DNA of 51,422 nucleotides from an uncultured Prevotellaceae bacterium (lineage in GTDB: Bacteria; Bacteroidota; Bacteroidia; Bacteroidales; Bacteroidaceae), in assembly GCA_902771155.1 (NCBI GenBank), contig CACXVS010000031.1, forward strand, positions 1-51,422, in the 5' to 3' direction. Both the position numbers and the translations under genes were made by a program. The notes beneath the pieces were generated by a model that was given only the letters and a program-made list of their open reading frames with translations, searched no databases and had not been told where the DNA came from. Of this stretch, positions 1 to 9,426 are shown piece by piece; position 1 is the first letter of the stretch; each line of letters starts with the position of its first letter.

Positions 1-546
1 CCATACCTCATCATAGGTGCTGTTGGGAACATACATACCAGTAAGAGACTCATAGACGCTATAGTCGGTAATCAACATAGGATTCTGATAATAGCCTGCT
101 AGCATATAGTATGACAAGCCACGGATAAAGAGAGCCTGGCCCTTGATACGCTTGATAGACTCTGTCTCCTCGTATCCTCTCTTTTCAATCTGGTCGGTGA
201 TATAGTTACAAACCTTGATGGTGTAATACCAGTCACGCCAAGGCCACTGGGCAATCTCGTCGGTGAATGCCACATTCAGATCATCAAATGGCAAATACCA
301 TACCTGAGAAGAGTTCCAAACCTCATCACCACGGCAAACATCAAGCATATAACCTACACGTGCGAATGTTCCTTCCATACGGATGTGATTATAGCAAGCA
401 ATCACGCTTTCTTCCAAATCAGATATATCATTGCCGAAGATATCTGTAGTCTGCTGGTTGGGGTTGTCCACATCCAACTTACTGTCGCATGATGTGAGAG
501 CACCAAGACCCAGCACTATTGCTAAAGAAATTTTGTATAGTTTCAT
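1..546 (-). CDS. SusD-like outer-membrane lipoprotein, N-terminal part (cut by window edge)
   Basis: SusD-family proteins are surface lipoproteins that bind glycans and form the lid on a SusC transporter. The ATG is at 546-544 and the frame stays open to base 1, so 182 N-terminal residues are present. They start with a lipoprotein signal (MKLYKIS..., lipobox ALTSC) followed by an Asp-rich stretch typical of surface export, then NPNQQTTDIFGNDISDLEE and helical repeats with WPWRDWYY and KGQALFIRGLSYY, the usual SusD N-terminal pattern. It lies 44 bp downstream of the broken susC on the same strand, as in normal susC-susD pairs. The partner SusC is disrupted, so this pair may be non-functional. 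The family call is secure; the substrate is not visible. Confidence 0.93.
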   Translation of the reverse strand, partial: MKLYKISLAIVLGLGALTSCDSKLDVDNPNQQTTDIFGNDISDLEESVIACYNHIRMEGTFARVGYMLDVCRGDEVWNSSQVWYLPFDDLNVAFTDEIAQWPWRDWYYTIKVCNYITDQIEKRGYEETESIKRIKGQALFIRGLSYYMLAGYYQNPMLITDYSVYESLTGMYVPNSTYDEVW

Positions 547-590
547 ATTCTTTGTCCTTTTTACTTTTTAACTAATTAACCTTTTCACCA

Positions 591-3500
591 TTAGAATGTG
601 AAATTTATACCAGCCATGAAGCTTCGTGGAGTAGGATATGAACAGTAGTTGTAACCTGGGGTAAATGTACCACCGGCATAGTCTACGTTATAGCCATGAT
701 AGCCAGTAAATGTGTAGAGGTTCTGAGCCGATACATAGATGCGGACACCGCTGACATAGTCGGCAAACCACTTGTTAGGCAGGTTGCAGCCGAGTTCAAC
801 GTTGGCAATCTTCCAATATGCGGCATTCTGAATCTGACGCTCGCTGAACAAGTCGTTCCATGCCAAAGAGGCATTGTTCGACAGATAGGTGCGGGGAACA
901 TCTGAGATATAGGTGTCACCATTCCACTGGTTAGCGTCGAGGACAGCAACATCGTGGTTGCCATAACCATAGCTGGAGTTCAGTGTGTTATAGAGGTAGT
1001 CGGTCACATGATAGCCGAGGGCACCGAAGGTAGAGATAATAACAGTCACCCACCTGTGCACCTGCCTGATACTCATCGAAGCCCTTAGACTTCGCATAGG
1101 TGTTCAGCTCGTCGAGCTGGGCCTGTGTGCGGATGATGCCCTGATAGTCCCATCCATAGAACTTACCGACTTCCTCACCTACCTGAGTGATATAGGCACC
1201 TGCGATGTACTTCTCCTCACCGAAACCGAGAGAGGTCACCTTATTATTCAGAGTACTCAGGTTAGCACTGATCTCATGCTTCAGGGCGTGGTCACGGTTA
1301 CGATAGGTAGCCGAGAACTCAAGTCCGCTGTTCTCCAGAGAAGCGGCATTCATGGTTACTGTGGTGTTGGATACACCAGCGCTTGCAGGAACGGGAACAT
1401 TATAAAGCCAGGAACGGGAACATTATAAAGCAGATCTACCGACTTATTCTTGTACCACTCGGCAGTGAACTCGATACGGTTGTTGAAGAAAGCAAGGTCA
1501 AGACCGATGTTATAGGTCTTTCTCTTCTCCCAAGAAAGATCCGGGTTTGTAAATACAGATACGGCAGAACCGGTAATAGGATTGTTGCCGAAGCTGTAAG
1601 TCATGTTATTACGGCTCATCGTAGCCTGGATGGCATAGTCGGCAACAGAGGCCTCGTTACCAAGCTCACCATAGCTGGCGCGGAGCTTGAACATATTGAC
1701 GATGTCGCGATCGATGGGGAAGAACTTCTCCTTATCAAAACGCCAACCGAGAGATACAGAGGTGAAGGTATCCCAACGCTTATCCGGTGACAGACGAGAA
1801 CTACCGTCACGACGTACGATACCAGAGATGAGGTACTTACCATCGAAGTCATAGTTCAGACGGGCAAGATAAGATGCCAATGTGTGCTTAGCCTCATAGC
1901 TGCTGGCATTACGAGTGCCTGCATTCTGAAGCTGCAGATAATAAGGCTCAGAGAGGTTCACGCCCTCACCTGTCAGCGTAGCGGTGTTCTCCTCCTCGTA
2001 AGTCTGACCTACCACAAGGTTCACATGATGCAGACCGATGGTACCGTCATAGGTCAAGGTGTTCTCAATCAAGGCATCGGTATATTTACGATGTGCCTTG
2101 GTCAAACGCTCATTCTCCTTGGCGAGATATACACGGTTACTCTGAATCCAAGCAGGAGTCCATGTCCTATCATTAGCACTGGTCGTACTATAAGAAAGGT
2201 TTATCTTGTAAGTCAGACTATGGTTCTTGCTCTCAATACCCACCATCTTCAGCAGGTCAACATCAGCAGAGCCTGTACCTACGAAACGGTCAACAATAGT
2301 CTTTTGACTCAGAAGATTATTGACGAGCAGCGGGTTCATGGCAGAGATATCTCCATGTACGGTATCATAATACACACCATAGCCGTATGCATCGTATTTC
2401 CAACCGCTGGCAGAACCTACAAGGTCGTCAAGCACCCATGTAGATTCGTCGTAAGCCTTAATGGTCGGCTGCATGCTAAGAACACCACGAAGCACATTAC
2501 CCAGATTACCATACAGACCCTGAATATATCGGTCATCATTACCGATTGAAAGTTGATTCTGATCTGAATGTGAATATACAAGGCTAGTACGGAATTTGAT
2601 GAACTTCGTCTCCATCGTATTGTTCACACGGGCTGTATAACGCTTGAAGTCAGGACCTGTACCTTCGATTGTACCCCTCTGGTCGTAGTAGTCCAATCCT
2701 ATATTATAAGTATTGTGTGCACCACCACCGCTAAGGTTTACATTGTGGTTCTGACGGATACCCGTCTTGAATGCCTCCTTGAACCAGTCGGTATCGGTAT
2801 TGTCACGGAACTGATAAACACCATCGGAAACCTTGCTGTATCCACCGGGAAGAGGAGTGCCAGAATTCTGGGCAGCAATACCGAGATAGTTGCTGTACTG
2901 GGCAGCATTCATCAGGTCATACTTATCGTTAGAAACGACATCCACACCGAAGTAACCCTTATAGTCGACCTTCAGCGGCTGATCCTTCTTACCGCCCTTG
3001 GTGGTGATGATAACCACACCGTTAGCAGCACGAGAACCGTAGATAGCACCAGCAGAAGCATCCTTCAACACCTGGATGGTCTCGATATCGTTAGGAGAGA
3101 AATCTCGAATAGAAGTACCCATGGGCACACCGTCGATCACGTAAAGAGGTGCCTGGTTACCATTCAATGTACCGATACCACGAATACGTACTGTCGGATC
3201 TGCACCTGGCTGACCGTCGGAAGTGATGGATACACCTGCCACCTTACCTTCGAGCATGGTAGAGATGTTCGAATTAGAAACGCGCTTCAGTTCGTCGGCA
3301 TTCACAATAGACACAGAACCTGTCAGGTCGGCCTTCTTCTGAACACCATAACCCACAACAACCACCTGCTCAAGCATCATGGCGTCGGATTCCATCTGAA
3401 TAGCTTCAAGAATTGCGCGTCCGCGTACTGCGATCTCGCGATCCTTATAACCAACATAGCTCACCACGAGGGTAGCATTAGCGGGAGCATCGATAGAGAA

Positions 3501-3713
3501 ATTACCATCAAAATCGGTAATCACACCCGTTTGTGCACCTTTGATTTTAACAGTTGCACCAATGAGGGCTTCTCCATCCTGGTCAACAACCTGACCACTA
3601 ACCTTGATGGTCTGGTCCTGCTGTACTGATGCTTTTGCCTCTACCGGACAGAATGTCATTCCGCCCAGAATGCCGAGACTTAGCATCACAGAAAATACTA
3701 GTTGTTTTCTCAT
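591..3713 (-). pseudogene. SusC-like TonB-dependent transporter, disrupted by a 23-bp duplication and an internal deletion
   Basis: This was a SusC-type outer-membrane importer: signal peptide, carboxypeptidase-regulatory-like domain (about residues 35-110), plug (VVVGYGVQKKADLTGSVSIV) and a long beta-barrel ending in GINFTF. It is now in three pieces. The first (3713-1356) runs to a stop after residue 785. The second (from 1353) continues in another frame across a 23-bp tandem duplication at 1386-1431. Near 1045-1055 the frame changes again and about 45 codons seem missing, because the usual NGDG segment before the barrel strands is absent (text jumps from AGAQVGD to STFGALGYHVTDY). The net frame is restored, but the stop at 1356-1358 lies between. 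It could be a true pseudogene, an on/off variant, or an assembly fault. Confidence 0.88.
1386..1431. repeat. 23-bp tandem duplication inside susC
   Basis: Two perfect 23-bp copies lie head to tail at 1386-1408 and 1409-1431 (each CAGGAACGGGAACATTATAA followed by AGC). Removing one copy rejoins the reading frame as DLLYNVPVP-ASAGVSNTTVTMNAAS, the normal SusC barrel text, so one copy is a recent insertion. Confidence 0.95.
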
Positions 3714-3765
3714 TGTTAATTACTTTTGGTTTGTAAAAATTGAATTATATTAGTGAAATTTTCCG

Positions 3766-3792
3766 CAAAGTTAGCATATAATAAAATTGCAA
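3766..3792 (-). promoter_or_regulatory. Promoter of the disrupted susC
   Basis: Reading on the minus strand, a -7 box TAACTTTG lies at 3773-3766 and a possible -33 TTG at 3792-3790. The spacing is 16 nt, shorter than the usual 19-21. The weak spacing would suit an activated promoter. Confidence 0.6.
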
Positions 3793-3793
3793 T

Positions 3794-3831
3794 GGTGGAT
3801 AAAACGATTTATAAGGTGGACAAAACGATTT
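3794..3831 (-). promoter_or_regulatory. Pair of 17-bp direct repeats, likely AraC-type activator site
   Basis: GGTGGATAAAACGATTT (3794-3810) is repeated as GGTGGACAAAACGATTT (3815-3831), one mismatch, with a 21-bp period (two helical turns). The pair sits directly upstream of the susC -33 region. AraC-family proteins usually bind such spaced direct repeats, and the propeller-AraC regulator is the next gene upstream. The binding itself is inferred. Confidence 0.6.
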
Positions 3832-3860
3832 TGGCTTTTTTGCGCTCGTTTTTTCCACCT

Positions 3861-3899
3861 CTTGAGGTAAATCAAGACTTATTCTTGAGATAAATCAAG
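3861..3899. repeat. Two copies of a CTTGAG..TCAAG hairpin repeat at the regulator's 3' end
   Basis: CTTGAGGTAAATCAAG (3861-3876) and CTTGAGATAAATCAAG (3884-3899) differ at one base. Each can fold on itself (CTTGA/TCAAG). The second overlaps the stop codon of the regulator gene. They could protect the 3' end of that transcript or be a protein-binding pair; nothing in the sequence decides between these. Confidence 0.45.
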
Positions 3900-6846
3900 G
3901 ATTTGGCTTTTTCCCGTCAAAGGCACTTGGACTTACACCGAACATCTTGGTGAAGCAGCGCGTGAAGTATTTGGGATCATTAAAACCAACAGCATATGCA
4001 ATCTCTGTAACATTACGGTTACCTGTCTTGGAAGAGAAAAGTTCTTTGGCCATATTCAAACGGTAATTCCGAATAAACTGTCCAGCAGGGATACCCACTT
4101 CAGAGTTCAGGTGTTTGCTAACAACCGTACGACTCATACCAAGCGCATCGCAAAACTCCTGCACTCCAAACTCCGAATCCATATAGTTGGCCTCCATAAT
4201 CTCCATAACCCGTTCCATAAAGGGTTTTGTGCTCTTCAATACTTCCTCCTTGTCGGCCTCAACACTTTTCGTAACACTCTGTTTGTAACGTTGCTGGTTA
4301 TCAAGGATATTCTGGATACGCCCCTGGAGCTGTCGGGGGTCATCGGATTCTTCGAGCACCTTGCGTATCGGACTAAGAAGCTGTTCTGCCTCTAAACGCT
4401 TCAACCTTGCAGCCCACCTATTATATATATATATGACAAGCACCACAAAGAGAATACTCAACAACAGGCGGAACCACCAACTATTCCAAAACGCCGGACT
4501 AACTATAACTTCGATGGAGGCTGTATCGGATTGGTCGGCAGATAAAGTCGACATATATTTCACCTCAAAGACATAACGTCCTGCTGGCAAAGCACTATAA
4601 CGGACGGAATGCTCTCCTAGTTTGAGAGGCGTCCATTCTTTATCGAGGCCCTTCATCCTATAACTGAACATGGTCTGTTCCTCATAACCATAATCCAAAG
4701 CAGAGAAGGAGATAGAGAAAGATCGATTGCCTTCACGCAAATGAATCGTAGAAGCAATGGAGATATCCTCGGTCAGATACTCACTGCCTGCTGTGGCATC
4801 TTGATTATCAACCATCAGATGGGTAAAGACCAGCCTACCATAAGGTTTGGCTTCGTTATTCTGACCAAGCACCTCTATCAGGCCACCTTCACTGCCCAGA
4901 TAGATGACACCAGCATTGTCTCTTGTCGCAGAGTTCCAATAAAAATGGTGATTAACCAGACCTTCATTCTCATAATAATTGGAGAACATGCGAGTCTCGG
5001 GGACATAAACCGAGAGACCATTCTGGGTCGTTACCCACAGATGACCATTCAGGTCCTCAACAATTCCCTTGACACCTCCAAAGGCCAAACCGTTTTCTGT
5101 TGTCAAGGCTTCAAATTGTCTGCTACCTTCTTTATCCTTTATTAACTTATATAGACCATAACCATTGCTACCCAGCCATAGGGTACCATCCTTGGACTGA
5201 TAGAAAGAGGATATCTTATCTACAATCCGGGAACCAGGCTCGTCGAGTTTATGGGCAATACCCTCCGTCTTAAATGGTCTGTGCCCTTGACGGCCGGAAT
5301 TAAGATCCACCAATCTCAAGCCTTGCATACAACCCATCCACAAGATTCCATCACGATCAACGATAGTACCAATGCAACCTGTCACACTGCGGCAGCCCTC
5401 AAACGGTTCTTCTATCTTCTGGGTCTTGTAGTCATAATAATACAATCCAGCATTACTACCTATCCACAATCCGTCGTTAATGGTATCGTTGGCAAGAGCG
5501 CCAACAAAACTGGTACGTATACCATACTCCCTGGGGAGTTCGAGAATGGATATCTTTTGAGGACTCATTCTGTCAACCACGCAGACACCTCCCCCCCAGG
5601 TGCCTATCCAGAGACGACCATGATGGTCGGCTGCAATGGCAGAGACACTATTATGTGATAAACCAGAATTAGAGGTCGTAAAATGAATAAACTCAGTAGT
5701 GCCTTTCTCTCTGAGATTAAGACCGCCCTCCACTGTTCCTACCCACAGGCGCCCATCGGGTTCTACATACATGGCATTGACAGGGTTGGGTGACAGCGAA
5801 CGGGAATCTGTTGTATGAACAGAGTTGCGCAGAAGCAGTCGGCGAGGGGCCAGACAAGCTATTCCTCCCGACTCGGTGCAAACCCAGATATGTCCATGAT
5901 AAATACGGATGCTGTGTACGAAATCACTTTGCAGCGGAGGGTTGCTCTCAGAGTTCCATAGCGTAAAACTATCCGTTTGATCATCATAGATATTGACACC
6001 ATTCAAGGAACCTACCAGCAAATGATTGTCTGGAGTAACTGCAAGACTCGATAGGAAAACGTGTGAGAGTGAACCAGGTACACTGGAATGATGGTAGGCA
6101 TCAAGTTTCTGTTTATAAGGATCATAGCGAAAAAGTCCCATGTTAGTGGCAATCCACACCACGTTATTACGTTTCAGGATATCGGTAATGTAATAGTCCT
6201 CTAATGGCTTGAGCAGAGGAGATATCTCCTCACGCACCAATTTGCCATCTCTTTCTACTAATCTGTAAAGGCAGCTATCAATACCTATCCAGGGCTTGCC
6301 ATTTTCATCCACATCGCTAATGGCCATGTCGAGCATGCGCCAATTATGAGGATACGAACAGATCTTATCGATCTCTCCATCCTCTTTGAATTTCACCAAG
6401 CTCACTTGCTGGTTGTTGATGACCCAGATACGGCCCATTGCATCACGAAAGCACCTGATAGAAGGTTGAACGAGCAACTTCTTAAGCTCAGGATGATCAG
6501 GTACCACTGCATTCATCGTCCTAAGGTCGATGATGTTGATACCCTCGTCGAAGGCCACCCAAAGCCTACGGAAATCATCTTCCGTAATACTTCTACAAGA
6601 CTTACTGTTCAGGTCAAGCCTGGGCTCCATCACGCCATAGCCGTCATAGCGTACCAATCCACCTCCATAGGTGGAAATCCAAAGAAAACCGTTTGAATCC
6701 TTGAAAATGTCTCTTACGTTATTATGGGGAAGACCGTTGTTCAGGTCCAGATATGTGAGGTTATAGCGCTCCGTCAACAGATTCTCACTGGCATGGCACG
6801 CCAATGGGAATAACAGTATGAATAGAACGGCCCTAAGACAACGCAT
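3895..6846 (-). CDS. Membrane-spanning propeller / Y_Y_Y / AraC transcription regulator without kinase domains
   Basis: The 983-residue protein has a signal peptide (MRCLRAVLFILLFPLACHAS), a periplasmic region of two-component-regulator propeller blades (many 'D..G.LWI.T..GGL' motifs, residues about 30-680), a Y_Y_Y domain (about 700-775), one membrane helix (about 787-807), a short coiled linker and a C-terminal AraC helix-turn-helix (about 880-980, VTEIAYAVGFNDPKYFTRCFTK). Classical hybrid two-component sensors of Bacteroidetes have HisKA, HATPase and receiver domains between membrane and AraC parts and run to 1300-1400 residues; here none is present. It should sense a periplasmic glycan and act directly on DNA. 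Its gene is 13 bp after the MFS gene, in the lacI operon, and next to the susC that carries the direct repeats. Confidence 0.9.
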   Translation of the reverse strand: MRCLRAVLFILLFPLACHASENLLTERYNLTYLDLNNGLPHNNVRDIFKDSNGFLWISTYGGGLVRYDGYGVMEPRLDLNSKSCRSITEDDFRRLWVAFDEGINIIDLRTMNAVVPDHPELKKLLVQPSIRCFRDAMGRIWVINNQQVSLVKFKEDGEIDKICSYPHNWRMLDMAISDVDENGKPWIGIDSCLYRLVERDGKLVREEISPLLKPLEDYYITDILKRNNVVWIATNMGLFRYDPYKQKLDAYHHSSVPGSLSHVFLSSLAVTPDNHLLVGSLNGVNIYDDQTDSFTLWNSESNPPLQSDFVHSIRIYHGHIWVCTESGGIACLAPRRLLLRNSVHTTDSRSLSPNPVNAMYVEPDGRLWVGTVEGGLNLREKGTTEFIHFTTSNSGLSHNSVSAIAADHHGRLWIGTWGGGVCVVDRMSPQKISILELPREYGIRTSFVGALANDTINDGLWIGSNAGLYYYDYKTQKIEEPFEGCRSVTGCIGTIVDRDGILWMGCMQGLRLVDLNSGRQGHRPFKTEGIAHKLDEPGSRIVDKISSFYQSKDGTLWLGSNGYGLYKLIKDKEGSRQFEALTTENGLAFGGVKGIVEDLNGHLWVTTQNGLSVYVPETRMFSNYYENEGLVNHHFYWNSATRDNAGVIYLGSEGGLIEVLGQNNEAKPYGRLVFTHLMVDNQDATAGSEYLTEDISIASTIHLREGNRSFSISFSALDYGYEEQTMFSYRMKGLDKEWTPLKLGEHSVRYSALPAGRYVFEVKYMSTLSADQSDTASIEVIVSPAFWNSWWFRLLLSILFVVLVIYIYNRWAARLKRLEAEQLLSPIRKVLEESDDPRQLQGRIQNILDNQQRYKQSVTKSVEADKEEVLKSTKPFMERVMEIMEANYMDSEFGVQEFCDALGMSRTVVSKHLNSEVGIPAGQFIRNYRLNMAKELFSSKTGNRNVTEIAYAVGFNDPKYFTRCFTKMFGVSPSAFDGKKPNP

Positions 6847-6859
6847 CGAATACGATTTG

Positions 6860-8158
6860 TTACTTTTCCTTAATCACATAGACACAGACGGCGCCAATCA
6901 GGAAACTGACGCCTGCAACGATCATCATCGATGACTGATGATGTCCCACCATTGAGAGGATAGTACCACCACAGAGAGCCGCTATAATCTGTGGAATGCA
7001 GATCGTACCGTTGAATAGGCCAAGGTAAGCGCCCATGTGACCATAGCCCTGCAAAGCATTTGTCACGAAAGTAAACGGCATGGCCAGCATTGCTGCCCAG
7101 GCACAACCTATTAATATAAATGGTACAAACAAGGTGTACTGGTCATGAATGAAAGGGATGATGGTAAAACCTATGCCACCGAGGACAAGACTGGCAGCAT
7201 AAGCCCACTTCGTGTTCTTGAACTGAGGAAGAAGAGCAGCCCATGCGACACTACCTACAGCTTGAACTGCAAAGAGGATACCAGTCCAGTTGCCGGCCTC
7301 CTGGAAGGCCTCACTGGAGGCATCTGTCGTATTCCACACAACCTCCGCAATAGCACCAGTGGTATAGTTCCACATATAGAGCATTGCCACCCAAGAGAAG
7401 AACTGCACCAACCCCACTTTCCAGAAAGTCGAGGGTGCATTCTTCAGCAACGTAATCCAGTTTGCACTATTCTCTTTTTCCTCCGAGACGGGATTATATT
7501 CCTTATACTCCTGGGGATTCCACTCTTTAACCTTCGAGGTCGTATAAATGACACAAAGAATCAGGATAGCAGCACCGATATAAAACGACCAAATGACAGA
7601 ATCGGGAACAACGCCTTTCTCCGCTACATTACTTATTCCAATGAACGTGAAGACAAAAGGAAACACATAACCCATCACAGAGCCTGCATTACAGAGGAAC
7701 GACTGGATAGAATAAGCCTTGGCTTTCTGCTTTTCATTGACCATGTCGCCCACAAGCATCTTGAACGGCTGCATAGCCATGTTGATACTTGTATCGAGGA
7801 ACATCAACGCCACCAGACCGAATAGCATGGCCGCACCGATAGTCAAGCCCAAAGAACCTGAGTTTGGCAACAAGCACATGACAAGCACGGCCACAGCGGC
7901 ACCAACAAACAGGTAGGGAATGCGACGGCCAAAACGTGTCCATGTCTTGTCGGAAAGGGTCCCGACGATTGGTTGTACCAGGATTCCCATCAATGGCGGC
8001 AGAATCCAAAAATAACTCAGGTTATGCGGATCAGCGCCTAATGTAGCGAAGATACGCGAAATGTTTGCACTTTGCAAGGCGTAAGCTATCTGTACGCCAA
8101 AGAATCCAAAACTCAGATTCCATAACTTCCAAAAGGAAAGATCAGGTTTTTGTTTCAT
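6860..8158 (-). CDS. MFS sugar transporter (GPH/SLC45 type), probable maltose/maltodextrin importer
   Basis: The 432-residue protein has about twelve hydrophobic helices. The N-terminal segment LPPLMGILVQPIVGTLSDKT followed by WTRFGRRIPY matches the loop 2-3 signature of GPH and SLC45/plant sucrose-type carriers. In Bacteroidetes such carriers bring maltose or short maltooligosaccharides from periplasm to cytoplasm after SusC/D import. It lies 4 bp after lacI and 13 bp before the propeller regulator, so the three form one operon. Substrate is inferred from the starch-type genes opposite and is not proven by sequence. Confidence 0.85.
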   Translation of the reverse strand: MKQKPDLSFWKLWNLSFGFFGVQIAYALQSANISRIFATLGADPHNLSYFWILPPLMGILVQPIVGTLSDKTWTRFGRRIPYLFVGAAVAVLVMCLLPNSGSLGLTIGAAMLFGLVALMFLDTSINMAMQPFKMLVGDMVNEKQKAKAYSIQSFLCNAGSVMGYVFPFVFTFIGISNVAEKGVVPDSVIWSFYIGAAILILCVIYTTSKVKEWNPQEYKEYNPVSEEKENSANWITLLKNAPSTFWKVGLVQFFSWVAMLYMWNYTTGAIAEVVWNTTDASSEAFQEAGNWTGILFAVQAVGSVAWAALLPQFKNTKWAYAASLVLGGIGFTIIPFIHDQYTLFVPFILIGCAWAAMLAMPFTFVTNALQGYGHMGAYLGLFNGTICIPQIIAALCGGTILSMVGHHQSSMMIVAGVSFLIGAVCVYVIKEK

Positions 8159-8162
8159 ATCA

Positions 8163-9191
8163 TTATTCTTTTGTTGTTCCTCTAGTTACAAGGCGGGTAC
8201 GCACAACACGTTTCTCCACCTTGTCGAATGGACAGCGGCCCTCCACCTTATCTAATAAAACATCTACAGCCTCCTCGCCTACCTTGTGACCGCGCTGCTC
8301 CACCGTCGTCAGCATAGGATCACAAGCTATGGCTCGCTGACCATTCGTAAAACCACAGATAGATATATCCTCTGGCACACGATAACCTGCATGTTTGACA
8401 GTATAGAGGATTCCGATGGCCGTATCATCGTTCACTGCAAAGAATGCGTCGGGTGGTGTTTCAAGCGCCATAATCTCTGGTGTCACCGTTTCGGCATCGA
8501 TACGGTTATCACAGACACAGACAATCTTTTTATCTATTTCAATGCCATATTTGCCAAGAGCATCCCTATAGCCATTGTATCGGTTCTTTGAAATCTCCAA
8601 ATTCATCGGGCTACCATAAAACGCGATACGCTTGCACCCAGTATTTATCAGATGTGTTACCGCAGTAAAAGCGCCCATATAGTCATCTACTACAACGCGA
8701 CTGGCATTCACACCTGTACATACACGATCATAAAACACTATTGGAATACCTGAGTCGAGTAACTTTTGAAAGTGGTCATAGTTTTGCGTGTCCTTCGCTT
8801 GAGAAACAATCACTCCACAGACCATCAATTGCTGGAATTTATCGCAGATGCTAACTTCACGCTCATATTCCTCACCGCTAAGCGCCACCATAATACTAAA
8901 GCCACGCGCGGCAGCAGTTTCCTCTATTCCCGTTAGGATGGAGGAGAAATAATAATGGGTAAACTCTGGAACGATGACACCGATTACTTTTGAATTAAGC
9001 TCACGCTTGTGACGCAAGGCAATACCGAGGGCGTCTGGAAAGAAATGGTGATCACGCGCATATTGTTGAATAGCTCTCCGTCGCTCCTCACTGATGTGGG
9101 GATGATCCTTAAGTGCACGGGAAACCGTTGTCACGGAGATTCCAAACTCCCTGGCAATGTCCTTCATCGTCAATGGAAAAAGCTTTTTCAT
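8163..9191 (-). CDS. LacI/GalR-family transcription regulator
   Basis: The 342-residue protein starts with a LacI helix-turn-helix (residues about 8-30, TMKDIAREFGISVTTVSRAL) and hinge, then a periplasmic-binding-protein-like sensor domain (VIGVIVPEFTHYYFSSILTG ... DDTAIGILYTV ... ISICGFTNG). It is divergent from susC and first in an operon with the MFS importer and the AraC-type sensor. A 20-bp perfect palindrome of LacI-operator form lies between the two divergent promoters and recurs before the amylase and the gene at 50937, always at the same distance from the -7 box. It is therefore the likely regulator of alpha-glucan use, possibly as an activator. The effector is probably a maltooligosaccharide or its product. 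Confidence 0.93.
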   Translation of the reverse strand: MKKLFPLTMKDIAREFGISVTTVSRALKDHPHISEERRRAIQQYARDHHFFPDALGIALRHKRELNSKVIGVIVPEFTHYYFSSILTGIEETAAARGFSIMVALSGEEYEREVSICDKFQQLMVCGVIVSQAKDTQNYDHFQKLLDSGIPIVFYDRVCTGVNASRVVVDDYMGAFTAVTHLINTGCKRIAFYGSPMNLEISKNRYNGYRDALGKYGIEIDKKIVCVCDNRIDAETVTPEIMALETPPDAFFAVNDDTAIGILYTVKHAGYRVPEDISICGFTNGQRAIACDPMLTTVEQRGHKVGEEAVDVLLDKVEGRCPFDKVEKRVVRTRLVTRGTTKE

Positions 9192-9214
9192 CCGACTTCA
9201 AATATTCAACGATG

Positions 9215-9248
9215 CAAAGATACTAAAAAAAACAAATAAATGACCAAA
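9215..9248 (-). promoter_or_regulatory. lacI-MFS-regulator operon promoter
   Basis: On the minus strand a -7 box TATCTTTG lies at 9222-9215 with TTTG at 9248-9245, 22 nt apart. The lacI ATG is at 9191, giving a leader of roughly 20 nt. The palindromic operator at 9278-9297 is centred 65.5 bp upstream of this -7 box. Confidence 0.65.
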
Positions 9249-9277
9249 TCTCTTAAAAAAATCGCGTTTTTATGTGT

Positions 9278-9297
9278 TTATGCAATCGATTGCATAA
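9278..9297. promoter_or_regulatory. LacI-type operator, copy 1 (between lacI and susC)
   Basis: TTATGCAATCGATTGCATAA is a perfect 20-bp palindrome with the central CG usual in LacI-family operators. Its centre is 62.5 bp before the first base of the susC -7 box (9350). The same spacing holds for copies at 19719 and 50809. Confidence 0.85.
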
Positions 9298-9349
9298 CTA
9301 ATTTGTATCTTTTTTGGGTAAAAAGTGTACAACATATCAAAAAGTATTC

Positions 9350-9357
9350 TATCTTTG
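9350..9357 (+). promoter_or_regulatory. -7 box of the susC-susD-susE-susF operon
   Basis: TATCTTTG with the common following C. No good TTTG is found at the -33 distance (9326-9329 reads TGTA), as expected for a promoter that needs an activator. The leader to the ATG at 9427 is about 65 nt. Confidence 0.75.
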
Positions 9358-9426
9358 CACCGTGAAACCAAAGCCTTAGAAGCTTAAACGATATAACAAA
9401 TAAACAATTAACTCTAATTAAATGTA

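Noticed and set aside
2715..3629. 304-codon plus-strand open frame inside the broken susC
   Set aside because: Antisense shadow of the plug and barrel coding sequence.
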